Assembly (NCBI RefSeq): GCF_037095755.1
Contig: NZ_JBAWKJ010000001.1
Location: forward strand, 1,057,001 to 1,121,000
Direction: 5' to 3'
Origin: Sphingopyxis sp. CCNWLW2
GTDB lineage: Bacteria > Pseudomonadota > Alphaproteobacteria > Sphingomonadales > Sphingomonadaceae
Length of the DNA: 64,000 nt
In this document: positions 17,766 through 28,000 of the stretch, piece after piece
How positions within the stretch are numbered: the stretch's first letter is position 1
How the letters are laid out: each line of letters opens with the position of its first letter
The notes under the pieces: generated by a model
The model's input: only the letters and a program-made list of their open reading frames with translations
Told to the model about the DNA's origin: nothing
Databases searched by the model: none
Position numbers and translations under genes: made by a program

Positions 17766-19276
17766 GCGACGGCGCCGTCATCACTGCGACCGAAAGCGAG
17801 CCGGACTGGCAGCGGCTGCACCCCGCGACGCTCGCGCTCGCCGTCGTCAAGCTCGGGCCGCGCTCGCTCAACTTCCTGCCCGCGGTCGCCGCATTGGGCT
17901 TTACCGGCAACTGGGTGTATATCGTGCCCGCGATCGGCGCTTTTCTGCTCTTCTCGCTGCTCGCAGCGTGGTTTCACTGGCTGCGCTTCCGCTTTCTCGT
18001 CGGCGACGACGAGGTCGTGATCGAAAGCGGCGTTTTCGCGCGCCAGCATCGCACCATCCCCTTCGACCGCATCCAGGACGTCAGCATCGAGCAGGGGCTG
18101 GTCGCGCGCGCGCTCGGCATCGCCAAGGTCGGGTTCGAGACCGGCGCGGGCGGCAAGGAGAATGACGCGAGCCTCGACGCGATCGCGCTCGATTCGGCGC
18201 AGGCGCTGCGCGCGACGATCCGCGTGCATCGCAGCGGCGAAGCGGCGGCCCCTGTTGCAACCGACGCTCACGAGGCATCGCCCGCCACCGAGGACCGGTT
18301 GCTCTTTGCGATGGGGCCGCGCCAGTTGCTGCTCGCGGGGCTGTTCAACTTCTCGCTCGCCGCGCTCGCGGTGGTCGGCGCGGGCATGCAGTTTTTCGAC
18401 GGGCTGCTGCCGTTCGATTTCAACGTCTTCAACCCCAGGGGCTGGATCGACATCGCCGAGGATTATGGACTCGACCAGTGGGTGATCGCGCACCGCTGGG
18501 TCGCGGGCGTCGGCGCGGCCATCTCGCTGATCTTCATCGGTTTTGCGAGCGGGATCGCGACGATGTTTTTCGCCAACTGGGATTTCCGCCTGACACGCGA
18601 GCCGCGCACGCTGCGCCGCACCCGGGGCCTCACGACGCGCACCGACGTCGCGGTGCCGGTGAAGCGCGTGCAGGCCGCGATCCTCGTCACCGGCTGGTTC
18701 CGTCAGCGCTTCGGCTGGCACGAACTGCGCCTGCAAAGCCTCGCGAGCGACGGCGGGAAGGAAAATGACCATCAGGTGGTTCCCTTTGCGAAGCTCGACG
18801 CGATCGACCCGGTGCTGGACGAGGTCGCGATCCGGCGCCCCGACGCCGGCCAGTCATGGCAGCAGAGCCACGGCATCGTCGCGCTCGGCGGGCTGATCGG
18901 CGCGGTCGGCGCGACCATGGGCGGCCTCGTCGCCGTTTCGTTCGGGCAGGATCTCGGATGGCTCGGTCCGGTGGCGGGATTGCTCATCGGCGCCGGCTCC
19001 CTGTTCGGCGCCCGTTTCCATCGCTGGGCCGACCTGGGCGAACAGGTCGCGATCCGGCGCGGTGCGTGGAAGCCCAAGACGACGCTGCTGCCGCACGCGT
19101 CGGTGCAGAGCGTCGACCTCAAGAGCGATTTCATCCTACGGCCGCTCGGCCTCGCGACTTTGGTGTTCGGCGTCCCCGGCGGCAGTTCGCTTGGCGCGCA
19201 TGAGATCCCCGCAATCCCGCTCGCCGCCGCGCAGCAGCTGCGCACCCGCATCCTTGCCGCGAGGGCGCGGCCATGA
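17762..19276 (+). CDS. PH-domain membrane protein, YdbT-like
   Basis: The protein has 504 residues, the partner of the preceding gene. It has three repeats of the bPH2 unit separated by pairs of membrane segments. The first repeat has RQHRTIPFDRIQDVSIEQG, the second RGLTTRTDVAVPVKRVQA and the third KTTLLPHASVQSVDL, each showing the strand-turn-helix pattern of the family. It overlaps by 4 bp with both neighbours (17762-17765 and 19273-19276). Role is unknown; a membrane-bound complex with its partner is inferred. Confidence 0.85.
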   Translation: MSDGAVITATESEPDWQRLHPATLALAVVKLGPRSLNFLPAVAALGFTGNWVYIVPAIGAFLLFSLLAAWFHWLRFRFLVGDDEVVIESGVFARQHRTIPFDRIQDVSIEQGLVARALGIAKVGFETGAGGKENDASLDAIALDSAQALRATIRVHRSGEAAAPVATDAHEASPATEDRLLFAMGPRQLLLAGLFNFSLAALAVVGAGMQFFDGLLPFDFNVFNPRGWIDIAEDYGLDQWVIAHRWVAGVGAAISLIFIGFASGIATMFFANWDFRLTREPRTLRRTRGLTTRTDVAVPVKRVQAAILVTGWFRQRFGWHELRLQSLASDGGKENDHQVVPFAKLDAIDPVLDEVAIRRPDAGQSWQQSHGIVALGGLIGAVGATMGGLVAVSFGQDLGWLGPVAGLLIGAGSLFGARFHRWADLGEQVAIRRGAWKPKTTLLPHASVQSVDLKSDFILRPLGLATLVFGVPGGSSLGAHEIPAIPLAAAQQLRTRILAARARP

Positions 19277-21042
19277 GCGAAGCGGCGCTGGGCATTACGC
19301 ACTCGATCAAGGGCCAGCCGTGGCACTGGCGGCGCGCGAGCGCCGACATGGCGGCCGAGAATCTCGCGCCCGACGATCTCGTCACGCAATTGCTGCTCGC
19401 GCGCGGCGTGACGCGCGACGACCTCGATCGCCAGCGCACGCCGACCTTGCGCGGCTTCATGCCCGACCCGTCGCTGTTCCGCGACATGGATGCCGCCGCC
19501 GCGCGGCTTGCCGATGCGGTCGAGCGCAAGGAAGCGGTGACGATCTTCGGCGATTATGACGTCGATGGCGCGACCTCGGCGGCTTTGCTCGTGCGGCTGC
19601 TGCGCGGGCTCGGGCTGCCCGCGGGCGCCTATATCCCCGACCGGTTGATGGAGGGTTATGGCCCCTCGGGCGCCGCGCTCGTCAAGATCGGCGAGGCGGG
19701 GTCGAAACTCGTCGTCACGGTCGATTGCGGGGCGCAGGCGTTCGACGCGATTGCCGAAGCCAAGGCGGCGGGGGTCGAGGTGATCGTCGTCGACCATCAT
19801 CAATGCGCGACGACGCTGCCCGTGGCCTTCGCGCTGGTGAACCCGAACCGGCTCGACGAGGAGCCCGACGCCGCGATCCACGGCAATCTTGCCGCGGTCG
19901 GCGTCGCCTTCCTGCTTGGCGCGGCGCTGCTCCGCACGCTGCGCGCACGCGGTTTCTTTGCCACCCGCGACGAGCCCGCGCTGATCGACCTGCTCGATCT
20001 TGTCGCACTCGGCACCGTCGCCGACGTCGCGCGGCTCACCGGCTTCAACCGCGCGCTCGTGACACAAGGGCTGAAGGTGATGGCGCGGCGCGGCAACACC
20101 GGCCTCGCGGCGCTGATGGACGCCGCGCGCCTCACCAAGCCGCCGAGCGCGAGCGATATGGGCTTTGCGCTCGGCCCCAGGATCAATGCGGGCGGGCGCG
20201 TTGGCAAGTCGGACCTTGGCGTGCGGCTCCTCACCACGAGCGACCCACAGGAAGCCGCCGACATCGCGGTCGAACTCAACCGGCTGAACGAGGAGCGGCG
20301 CGCGATCGAGGCCGCGGTACTCGAGCAGGCGATCGATGCGAGCGCGGCGTGCGGCAACGCCCCGGTCGCGATCGTCGCCGGGCAGGGATGGCACCCCGGG
20401 GTGATCGGCATCGTCGCCGGGCGGCTGAAAGAACGGCTGCACCGCCCCGCGATCGTCATCGCGCTCGACGAGGACGGCGTTGGTAAGGGATCGGGGCGCT
20501 CGATTTCGGGCGTCGACCTTGGCGCCGCGATCCTCGCGGCGAAGGAGACGGGGCTGCTCGTCGCCGGTGGCGGGCATGCGATGGCGGCGGGGCTGACCGT
20601 GGCGGCGGACAAGGTCGACGCGCTCGGCGCTTATCTGAACGACCGCCTTGCCGCCGACGTCGAGCGCGCGAGCGGCGACAAGTCGCTGCTCATCGACGCG
20701 GTGCTCGCGCCGCGCGGGATCAACCCTTTGTGGTGCGACGCAATCGAGAGCGCGGGACCGTATGGCGCCGGCTGGCCCGCGCCGCGCGTCGCGACCGGGC
20801 CGGTGCGGATCGTCGAATCGGGGATCGTCGGCACCGACCATGTCCGCCTGATCGTGTCGGGCGACGATGGCGCGCGCTTCAAGGCGGTCGCGTTCCGCAG
20901 CGCCGAGACCGAACTGGGTCAGGCGTTGCTCCACGCACGCGGCAGCCGCAAGCTGTGGCTCGCGGGCCGCGCGAAACGCGACGACTGGGGCAGCCGCCCC
21001 GCCGCCGAACTCCACCTCGAGGACGCAGCCTGGGCCGACTGA
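19273..21042 (+). CDS. recJ: Single-stranded-DNA-specific exonuclease RecJ
   Basis: The protein has 589 residues. It is a DHH-family 5'-3' exonuclease for recombination and mismatch repair. Catalytic motifs are FGDYDVDGATS (Asp94, Asp96, Asp98), TVDCG and VVDHHQC (Asp174, His175, His176). The DHHA1 domain shows GWHPGVIGIVAGRL and the glycine motif AGGGHAMAAG. The C-terminal OB-like domain completes the usual length. It is coupled to the PH-domain genes upstream by a 4-bp overlap, an arrangement that puts a nuclease under the same control as two membrane proteins. Confidence 0.96.
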   Translation: MSEAALGITHSIKGQPWHWRRASADMAAENLAPDDLVTQLLLARGVTRDDLDRQRTPTLRGFMPDPSLFRDMDAAAARLADAVERKEAVTIFGDYDVDGATSAALLVRLLRGLGLPAGAYIPDRLMEGYGPSGAALVKIGEAGSKLVVTVDCGAQAFDAIAEAKAAGVEVIVVDHHQCATTLPVAFALVNPNRLDEEPDAAIHGNLAAVGVAFLLGAALLRTLRARGFFATRDEPALIDLLDLVALGTVADVARLTGFNRALVTQGLKVMARRGNTGLAALMDAARLTKPPSASDMGFALGPRINAGGRVGKSDLGVRLLTTSDPQEAADIAVELNRLNEERRAIEAAVLEQAIDASAACGNAPVAIVAGQGWHPGVIGIVAGRLKERLHRPAIVIALDEDGVGKGSGRSISGVDLGAAILAAKETGLLVAGGGHAMAAGLTVAADKVDALGAYLNDRLAADVERASGDKSLLIDAVLAPRGINPLWCDAIESAGPYGAGWPAPRVATGPVRIVESGIVGTDHVRLIVSGDDGARFKAVAFRSAETELGQALLHARGSRKLWLAGRAKRDDWGSRPAAELHLEDAAWAD

Positions 21043-21064
21043 GGGCACGAAGGGAAGATCAACG

Positions 21065-21448
21065 ATGTACAGCCACACCACGATCGGCGTCGACGATTTC
21101 GCCAGCGCCGAACCCTTTTACGACGCGATCATGGCGGTGCTCGGGCATCCCGGATTCGCGCGGCAGAGCGAAGGCAAGGGCTATGGCACGCCGACCGGCC
21201 CCAAGGTCTTCGTCGGCCCCGCCTTTAATGGCGAACCGGCGTCGGTCGGCAATGGCACCCACATCGCCTTCATCGCCGCCGACCGGGCAACGGTCGATGC
21301 CTTTCATGCCGCGGCGCTTGCCAACGGCGGCAGCGACGAGGGCGCGCCGGGGCTCCGCCCGCATTATCACGCCAACTATTACGCCGCCTATGTCCGCGAT
21401 CCGGAAGGCAACAAGCTGCAGGCGGTATGCCATTCGCGGCGCGGATAA
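21065..21448 (+). CDS. VOC family (glyoxalase-like) protein
   Basis: The protein has 127 residues, a single glyoxalase/bleomycin-resistance fold. The start YSHTTIGVDDFASAEPFYDAI is typical, with the metal-type His at residue 4, and YYAAYVRDPEGNKLQAVCH at the end carries the last ligand region. It stands 22 bp after recJ and may be co-transcribed. Substrate is unknown. Two tRNA-Glu genes follow. Confidence 0.85.
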   Translation: MYSHTTIGVDDFASAEPFYDAIMAVLGHPGFARQSEGKGYGTPTGPKVFVGPAFNGEPASVGNGTHIAFIAADRATVDAFHAAALANGGSDEGAPGLRPHYHANYYAAYVRDPEGNKLQAVCHSRRG

Positions 21449-21515
21449 ATTAGCGCCGATTGAGTCCTTGACCGGGGGAACACTCACGGCTAATGCGCCG
21501 CTTCACCGATCAGAC

Positions 21516-21591
21516 GGCCCCTTCGTCTAGCGGTCTAGGACGTCGCCCTTTCACGGCGAAAACACGGGTTCGAGTCCCGTAGGGGTCACCA
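21516..21591 (+). tRNA. tRNA-Glu (TTC)
   Basis: This is a full cloverleaf of 76 bases. The acceptor stem GGCCCCT pairs with AGGGGTC (one G-T), the anticodon stem is CGCC/GGCG with loop CTTTCAC giving anticodon TTC, and the T-arm is ACGGG TTCGAGT CCCGT. CCA is encoded at 21589-21591. Confidence 0.95.
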
Positions 21592-21641
21592 TCGGTCACG
21601 GGAGCGGTCGGCTCCCCTTTCCGCAAAATTTCCGACCTTGT

Positions 21642-21716
21642 GGCCCCTTCGTCTAGCGGTCAGGACGCGGCCCTCTCACGGCTGAAACACGGGTTCGATT
21701 CCCGTAGGGGTCACCA
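21642..21716 (+). tRNA. tRNA-Glu (CTC)
   Basis: A 75-base tRNA very similar to the one 50 bp upstream. The anticodon loop CTCTCAC gives CTC. Acceptor stem GGCCCCT/AGGGGTC and T-arm ACGGG TTCGATT CCCGT are intact, and CCA is encoded at the 3' end. The two form a tandem pair reading both glutamate codons. Confidence 0.94.
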
Positions 21717-21781
21717 TCCCACGATCTGTCGGCGAACCCGTGATTCCTTGTCGGGCGGATTGGCAACAGCCGACCCGCGAT

Positions 21782-21806
21782 GGTTCGATTCCCGTCAGCG
21801 TCACCA
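21782..21806 (+). other. tRNA-like 3' end (degenerate)
   Basis: Starting at 21782 the sequence repeats the T-loop and CCA end of the tRNA-Glu (CTC) gene with 22 of 25 bases identical (GGTTCGATTCCCGT then TCACCA). No cloverleaf forms upstream: the T-stem and acceptor stem do not pair. It is either a decayed tRNA copy or a scar of integration at a tRNA 3' end. Confidence 0.5.
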
Positions 21807-21828
21807 ACGGTCAAGCCCCTGCGCACCG

Positions 21829-24417
21829 TCAAAACTTCTTTCGCACCGTCAATCGGACCACGCGGCCGAGCGGCTCGATTTCGTCGCGACTATATCCCGC
21901 GGGCACCGTCCCATCTTCGCGCGTCACCCGGCGATACCCATTGAGGAGATCGTTGATATCGACGGACAGTTTCAGCCCGCTCATCAAACCCTTCCGGCCC
22001 GGAACCGCGAATATGCGGTCGGGTTCGATGAAAGCCGAAAGATTGAGCTTCAGCGGCGGCTTGAAGACAAAGACTTCATCGCCCCCCCGCAATCGTCCCG
22101 GGCTACTCCAGTTGCCGCTGAGCGTGCCGCCGATCCCCCGCCTGCCGATCGATGCCTGAAACGACAGGCTGTGACGCGATTGCCCGCCGGCGCGAAGCTG
22201 GTCGATCACCGGGACGCCGGGGCGGGTGAGCAACTCGCTTTTCAACCGCTTGCCGTGATTGAGCGACAGGTTGAGCTGCAGCGGATCCCCGGCCGTTTCG
22301 CTTCGCCCTTCCCCGCCTCCGAGCGCCAGCCGCAGCGCGACGCCGGTGGACAGATCGGCATTGGTATCGCGCGCGAGGTTGATCGCACGCGCATCGACCG
22401 CGACGAGCCGCCCCGCCGCATCGCGCGTGACGCGCTCGGGAAACGCAGCCTCGATCGCGGGGGTCAGTTCGGGAAACGCCGCCAGGCCGCCCTTCGCGAC
22501 CGACTGGCGATAACCGAAGTTGAGGGTCAGTATCTGATTGCCCAGCGGCCGCACCGTCGCCGAAAAAGCCAGGCTTTGCCGGCGGCCGCGCTTCAGGTTG
22601 GGATTTCCGCCAGTAATCCAGACGGGTTCGGCGATTTCCTGACGCGCATAGTCGAACATGCGATTGATCGTCGTGACGATCGGCCCATCGAGCTGGTCGA
22701 ACGACGGCGCGGCGTCGGCATAATCGATTCCCCCGCGAAGCTGGAGGACCGGCCATGGCGACCAGCTGATATTGCCGCCGAACCCCTTTTGCAGCCGGCT
22801 GTTCGTCATCGCGTGCGCGTTGGCGGTGAGGTCCACGGTCAGGTCGCCCAGCCAGCCGGGCCCCGTCCCGCCGCCGCGCGAAATCGGTATGCTGAGCGAC
22901 ATCAACCCGCTCGACTGGTTGCGCGTCACGCTGTTCGACGCGATCAAATTTCCCGAAGCATCGCTTTCCCGGTTTTGCGTGCGGTTGCGGCCGGTGTTGG
23001 CGGTGAGATTCCAGGTGAGCGGCCCCGCCGGAAGGTCGATGACCGCCTTGCGCACATTGAGCCGGGCACTGAGGTTTTCGCCTTTCGTCCGGGTGCGGGT
23101 AGCGATCATCAAGCCTTCGTCCCACAGGCCATAGGGATTGAAGGCGGGATCGCGGTCATCGATCAATTGTTGGGCGCGCGCGATATCGACGCCGCTCTCA
23201 AGGAAATTGTCCGCCCAGCTCCGCGCATAGCTCGCCGCGACGCTGGTCTGCCAGCCGCGAATATTGCCGGTCAGGGTCAGCGAGGCGCCGAGCGACGTGG
23301 CGCCATTGTCGGCGCGAAGCGCGCGTTCGCCCGCAAAAGGCCGCGTCAGCACGACATCGCCCGCAAAGGGCGACCAGGGATGGCCCGCGGGGATGACGAC
23401 CGACGCCATCGGCAGGCCGCGCAATCCGTCGCTGCTGCTCCGGCTCGCATCGAGGTTCAGCGCGACGGAAAAATCGCCCAGCGGGCGCGTAACGCCGATC
23501 CCGAGCGCGGCGTTACGCCGCGACGATTGCAGCGTTTCGAAGCGGCTGGGATCGACGGGATGGAGGTCGCCGGCGGTCGCGGCAAAATCGTCGAGGCGGG
23601 GCGCCCCCGTCTGCGCGCCCGCGGGGATGGCGGCGGCCGTCACCCGCTCTCCCGCGGCAAGGCTGAGCGAGGGATCGATCTCTCCGCCGCCGGGCACGGA
23701 AATGAAGCCGACGCTGTCGAACACCCCGTCCTGCCGCGGGAGACTGCGCGCGGTCTTGCGAAAGGCGCTATCCGCACCGACCCGTGCCTGGGCGTTCCAG
23801 CGCGTGTCCCCGCTGATCGCCGTTCGCCTGATCGACAGCGTCCCGCCATAGCGACCGCCGGCGGTCGCGAAATCGGCGCCCGCATCGGCATTGAGCATCG
23901 CAAACTTCTTCTTGAGCACCAGATTGACGACGCGCTTGCCCGCCCGTTCGCCATAGAGCGCCGCCGCTTCCGGTTTCAGCACGGCGAGCCGGTCGAGCGC
24001 TTCGGCGGGATAAGAAAGGATCGAGCGATCGAAGCCCGCGGGCTTGCCGTTGATCAGGATGACGGGTTCTTCGCCGCTGCCGTCGATGAAGGGCGCAAGG
24101 CGCGTCAGCAGATCCTGGATGCTGTCGGCGCCGCGGCTGGCGATCTCTCCCTCGCCGAATTCGGTTTCGGCCGGAACCTCGGCCTCGCCGCGGCGCGCGG
24201 CCGTGACGACGATTTCATCGGGGTCATCCGGCGAAACGATAACGCCCGGCGGAGCCGTCCCTTGCGGAATCGGCCCCGCCGCGACGTCCCCCTTATCCGT
24301 TTCGGCATGGGCTTCCATGCCGTGCACCGCGGCCATCACAATGGCCAGCGACGCCACTTTCGCGGCACAGACCATCTTCTGTCCCAGATACTCCAAAACC
24401 AGAGTCGTCGCTTCCAT
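21829..24417 (-). CDS. TonB-dependent outer-membrane receptor
   Basis: The protein has 862 residues from the ATG at 24417; an ATG at 24375 gives a cleaner signal peptide (MVCAAKVASLAIVMAAVHG). A TonB box-like DEIVVTAARRGE at about residue 58 precedes the plug domain, where the segment LAVLKPEAAALYGERAGKRVV resembles the end of the plug. The rest is a large beta-barrel ending in Phe (VVRLTVRKKF), as outer-membrane proteins do. It is last in a minus-strand row with a signalling receptor, anti-sigma and sigma factors. Ligand is unknown. Confidence 0.85.
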   Translation of the reverse strand: MEATTLVLEYLGQKMVCAAKVASLAIVMAAVHGMEAHAETDKGDVAAGPIPQGTAPPGVIVSPDDPDEIVVTAARRGEAEVPAETEFGEGEIASRGADSIQDLLTRLAPFIDGSGEEPVILINGKPAGFDRSILSYPAEALDRLAVLKPEAAALYGERAGKRVVNLVLKKKFAMLNADAGADFATAGGRYGGTLSIRRTAISGDTRWNAQARVGADSAFRKTARSLPRQDGVFDSVGFISVPGGGEIDPSLSLAAGERVTAAAIPAGAQTGAPRLDDFAATAGDLHPVDPSRFETLQSSRRNAALGIGVTRPLGDFSVALNLDASRSSSDGLRGLPMASVVIPAGHPWSPFAGDVVLTRPFAGERALRADNGATSLGASLTLTGNIRGWQTSVAASYARSWADNFLESGVDIARAQQLIDDRDPAFNPYGLWDEGLMIATRTRTKGENLSARLNVRKAVIDLPAGPLTWNLTANTGRNRTQNRESDASGNLIASNSVTRNQSSGLMSLSIPISRGGGTGPGWLGDLTVDLTANAHAMTNSRLQKGFGGNISWSPWPVLQLRGGIDYADAAPSFDQLDGPIVTTINRMFDYARQEIAEPVWITGGNPNLKRGRRQSLAFSATVRPLGNQILTLNFGYRQSVAKGGLAAFPELTPAIEAAFPERVTRDAAGRLVAVDARAINLARDTNADLSTGVALRLALGGGEGRSETAGDPLQLNLSLNHGKRLKSELLTRPGVPVIDQLRAGGQSRHSLSFQASIGRRGIGGTLSGNWSSPGRLRGGDEVFVFKPPLKLNLSAFIEPDRIFAVPGRKGLMSGLKLSVDINDLLNGYRRVTREDGTVPAGYSRDEIEPLGRVVRLTVRKKF

Positions 24418-24439
24418 TGCAGGGAATGATTAACCCGCA

Positions 24440-24472
24440 ATGGCGGGCGCATCCATTGGACGCGCCCGCCAT
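24440..24472 (-). repeat. 11-bp inverted repeat between secreted protein and receptor genes
   Basis: ATGGCGGGCGC pairs with GCGCCCGCCAT around an 11-base loop. It sits in the 89-bp gap after the small secreted gene and before the receptor. No T-run follows on the minus strand. It could attenuate transcription into the receptor gene. Confidence 0.6.
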
Positions 24473-24506
24473 CCTATTCCTATAGGATTCTATAGAAATG
24501 ACCTGG

Positions 24507-24962
24507 TTAGGGAGCAGGCTTGTACACGGTCCCCGAAACATAGCAGGGCAAAGTCCCCGTTTCCGGCGGAAGCACATCATCGACCGCAATGCTCCCGCTC
24601 CCATCGGGATTGGTCGTGACCGTTCCGTGCAGATCACCAAAGCAGTTGCCAAGGGTGACGGTCTCCACTCGCATGCCCGCGATCGTCAGCGCGCCGCCAA
24701 CGAGGGAGTAGCTATGCGGATTGCTGGTGATATTCAGCGCGGCACACGTCGGCTCCGGCGCTCCGATGGCGACAGTGGCCGTACCCGTAGTGGCGGTAGC
24801 AGGAGTCAAAGCTATGCTGGCCGTGCAATTCAGGTCAATGCCTTTGAAAACATCGACCGTTCCGGTGTACGTCTGGGTCTGGGCCTGAGCCGGTGCCACG
24901 GCGCCAGCGAGTGCAGAACCCATCATTGCCAGAGCGGCAAAAGCAGATGTGAATTTTTTCAT
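24507..24962 (-). CDS. Small secreted Thr/Ala-rich protein
   Basis: The protein has 151 residues with a signal peptide (MKKFTSAFAALAMMGSALAG and a short tail). The mature part is Thr/Gly/Ala-rich with four spaced cysteines (CTAS, CAAL, NCFG, PCYV) and looks all-beta. The pattern resembles small secreted proteins of the PraA/PraB type (activators of alkane oxidation or adhesins), but I cannot confirm that. The ATG at 24962 follows GGGAAAGGG. It lies between two TonB receptor genes. The AT-rich 120-bp leader sets it apart from its neighbours. Confidence 0.65.
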   Translation of the reverse strand: MKKFTSAFAALAMMGSALAGAVAPAQAQTQTYTGTVDVFKGIDLNCTASIALTPATATTGTATVAIGAPEPTCAALNITSNPHSYSLVGGALTIAGMRVETVTLGNCFGDLHGTVTTNPDGSGSIAVDDVLPPETGTLPCYVSGTVYKPAP

Positions 24963-25082
24963 ATTAAACACCCTTTCCCATTAAGTTGATACTATAATTG
25001 AAAGAATTAATGATCAAATTTTACACCGTACTTTTCTATACAACTTCTCCCCGTTTCCTCTAACTGTTGCGAATGATGTAAA

Positions 25083-28000
25083 TCAGAACTTGACTGCCGC
25101 GCTAAGACCAATGATGCGCGGATCGGGCGTAAACACATTGGTGGTAAGCCCATTGTCATCGCTATTTACAAAGAAGCCGGTAATTGGCGTCTTTTTGAAC
25201 AGGTTTTTGACATAGAACTGGAGCGCGAAATCGGATTCCGAACGGGCCAGCGTGACGGCTACGTTGACATTGTCCCAAGCACGAAGCCTGTCGAACTCCG
25301 TGTTATAAACCCGGCCATAGCTTTTCGACTGTCGATAATAGTCACCGCGGAACGTCAGTTCCCAATCACCACCTTCGATAAAGAAAGTATATTGAGCGCC
25401 GATATTGGCCGTAAGGCGCGGAGCATTGGGCAGTTCATTGCCGGTCAGATCGGCATAGAAGCCGCGGCCGCCATTGGGCGCGCCACTTGTTGCACCCTTC
25501 CAGGCATTCGGATTGGCGGGATCGAAGGGAACAATGACCCCCACCTTGGTCGGATCGTAGGGCGCCAGCGGATTATAGGTAACGCCATACAACCGCCAGA
25601 AATCAGGACCATTGGCCCTTCTGTCGGGTGCATAGCTGCCGAGACGATCGGCTCCGGGACATAGAGCCGCAAGGGCAACCGCGCCGCCGCCTCTGGCCAG
25701 AATTCGTTCAACCAACGCGCTCGGCGCAATGCAGTTCGACGGAACCTGCAGCCAGGGGCGCAGCACGACCCAGTCGGGGTCCCCCTGCGTACGGTTCATC
25801 ACGTCGATCGACTGCGCCCCCTTGCCCAGCCGGGTCTTGAGATAGCCCAGATTGGCGTCGACACGGAAAGCACGGGAGGGCCGCCAGGCCGCCTCGAATT
25901 CCAGTCCCCAACTCGTCGCATTGAAATTCTCGTTATAGGCGATGCGATCGACGATCTGGGAAACCTGAAAATCCTTATAGTCGTAAAAGAAGCCGGTGGC
26001 ATTCAGTGTGAAGCGCCCGCCATCGAAACTGTTCTTCGTGCCGATTTCAAATGCATTGACATATTCCGGCCTGAAAGTTTGCGGCAGAAACTGGAACTGC
26101 ACCACATTCGGATTGAAATCGATGCGGGGTGGATTGACCCCGCCGCCCTTGTATCCGCGCGAGACCGAGGCGTAGATCAGCGTGTCATCGGTAAAATTCA
26201 GATCCGGCTTCCAGTCGAGCACCGCCCGCCCGGTGAAACGGCCCCAGGACTGCACGATATCGTCCAGCGCAGGATATCCGCTATTGACGCGGCCGCCGGT
26301 GATGTCTCCCACAAATGCCGGCCCCGACGGATTATTGATTCCTCCACCGAGCAGCAATTGGCTAGGAACCTGATCTGCGCGCTTTTTGTCCTTTGTATAA
26401 CGGGCGCCAAGCGTCAGCTTGAGGTCTTCATTGATATTCCAATAGGCTTCGCCAAAAGCCGCCCAGGATTTTATACGAACGCCATTCTGACTCAGGAAAT
26501 AATTATGGCCCTGATTGTTCAAGCTATCGAGCGGATTTGGATCGACATAGGGGCACTCCCTGTCTTCATTACCGAGTTCGCACGGAAGCAGGCCTCTTCC
26601 AGGAACACTACCGGGGCCGAGGGGAGGGGTGCTGCTATATTGCCGTTCCGCGATCAGCGTGAACATATTGTTGAATACATAATAATTGTCTTGGGACTTG
26701 AAATCGAGATAGTTCGCGCCGGCAAGAAAATTTACCGGCCCGTCGAAACTGGACTGAAGCCGAAACTCTTGTGACCATTGCCTGTTTCTTGAGTGATTCA
26801 AGTCGGCTGAGATCATGCGATCCGAGCACCCCAGTTGCGGGTCGCAAAATATCCCTCCCGGGGTGGGACCCGGATAATTTGCAGAATCTATCGGCCTGTT
26901 ACCAATGAACAAATTTGGTTGAGCCGAATCCTCGAACAATGGAACAGTGACAAAACGGTTATAATCTTGGGACGAGAAAAAGCGGTCCCGAGAATAAGCT
27001 GTTTGTGAAATAAACTGCAGCGCCTCTGACGGCTTGAATTCCATATTGAATTGGACGACATCATTTTTTGCCCGGAATATCGGATCATAATTTGATGAAA
27101 TTTCGCGCAAATTTCGCGATTGTGTCACGCCGGCGAGCGGATTGCGGATCTTTACCTGCGGCAGTACCCGATTAGGCTGGCCTGGCCGTCGCAGGGTGCC
27201 GACATTCATGCCTTCACTGGGATGGTACAGATATACGAGCGCCGAACCGTTGGGCGTGCCGAATGCCGCATCATCATAAAGCGACCCCGGCAGACAGCCT
27301 TGACCTATGCGCCCGCGAAGATTGACGTCGGTAACCGCCACATTTCCAACTTTTGCCGCGCCCGGATCCGTGGTGCAGAGTTGCTTGCCAGTGCGCAGAC
27401 GGTTGTCGTCTTCCTCGAAATGCTGCCAGATCACATTGGCGCGAAAACTGTCGCTGGGCTCCCAAGCCACGGTGGCGCGCGTCGACCACAGGTCGCGGCC
27501 ATTTACGCGGGTTTGAAAAAAGCTGTTATAATCATAACCATCGCGCTTGGTCATAATGCCTGCGACACGAACGCCCAATGTATCGCCCAAGGGAATGTTG
27601 AGCATGCCGCTGAGGCGCCTGGTTGAATAATTTCCGACCTCGCCCTTTATCTCGCCGCCGAAGTCAGCCTCGGGCAGCGCGGGGATCATGTTCACCACGC
27701 CCGCTGTCGCGTTTCGACCGTAAAGCGTGCCTTGCGGGCCGCGGAGCACTTCGACGCGCTGCAAATCGAAAAATTCGGCTTCGAACAGGCGATTGCGAAC
27801 GAGAGGGGTCGAGTTGAAACTCACTGCGACCGCCGGGTCGCTCGACGCCGAAATCGATTGCGTGCCAATTCCGCGGATCGAGAAATTATACATGCTGAAA
27901 TTGGTTTTGGAGAAACTGACGTTGGGAACCGCGCGCAGCAGTTCCGACCCGCCCTCGATCTTGCGATCATCGAGCGCATCGCCCGACAGCGCCGTCATCG

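Noticed and set aside
21717..21806. A third complete tRNA gene
   Set aside because: Only the T-loop and CCA end fit; the T-stem and acceptor stem do not pair and no anticodon arm can be drawn.
21640..24429. A 929-residue plus-strand frame covering the second tRNA-Glu and opposite a receptor gene
   Set aside because: It reads through a tRNA and an Arg-rich shadow of the receptor; the minus-strand receptor has a signal peptide, plug and C-terminal Phe.
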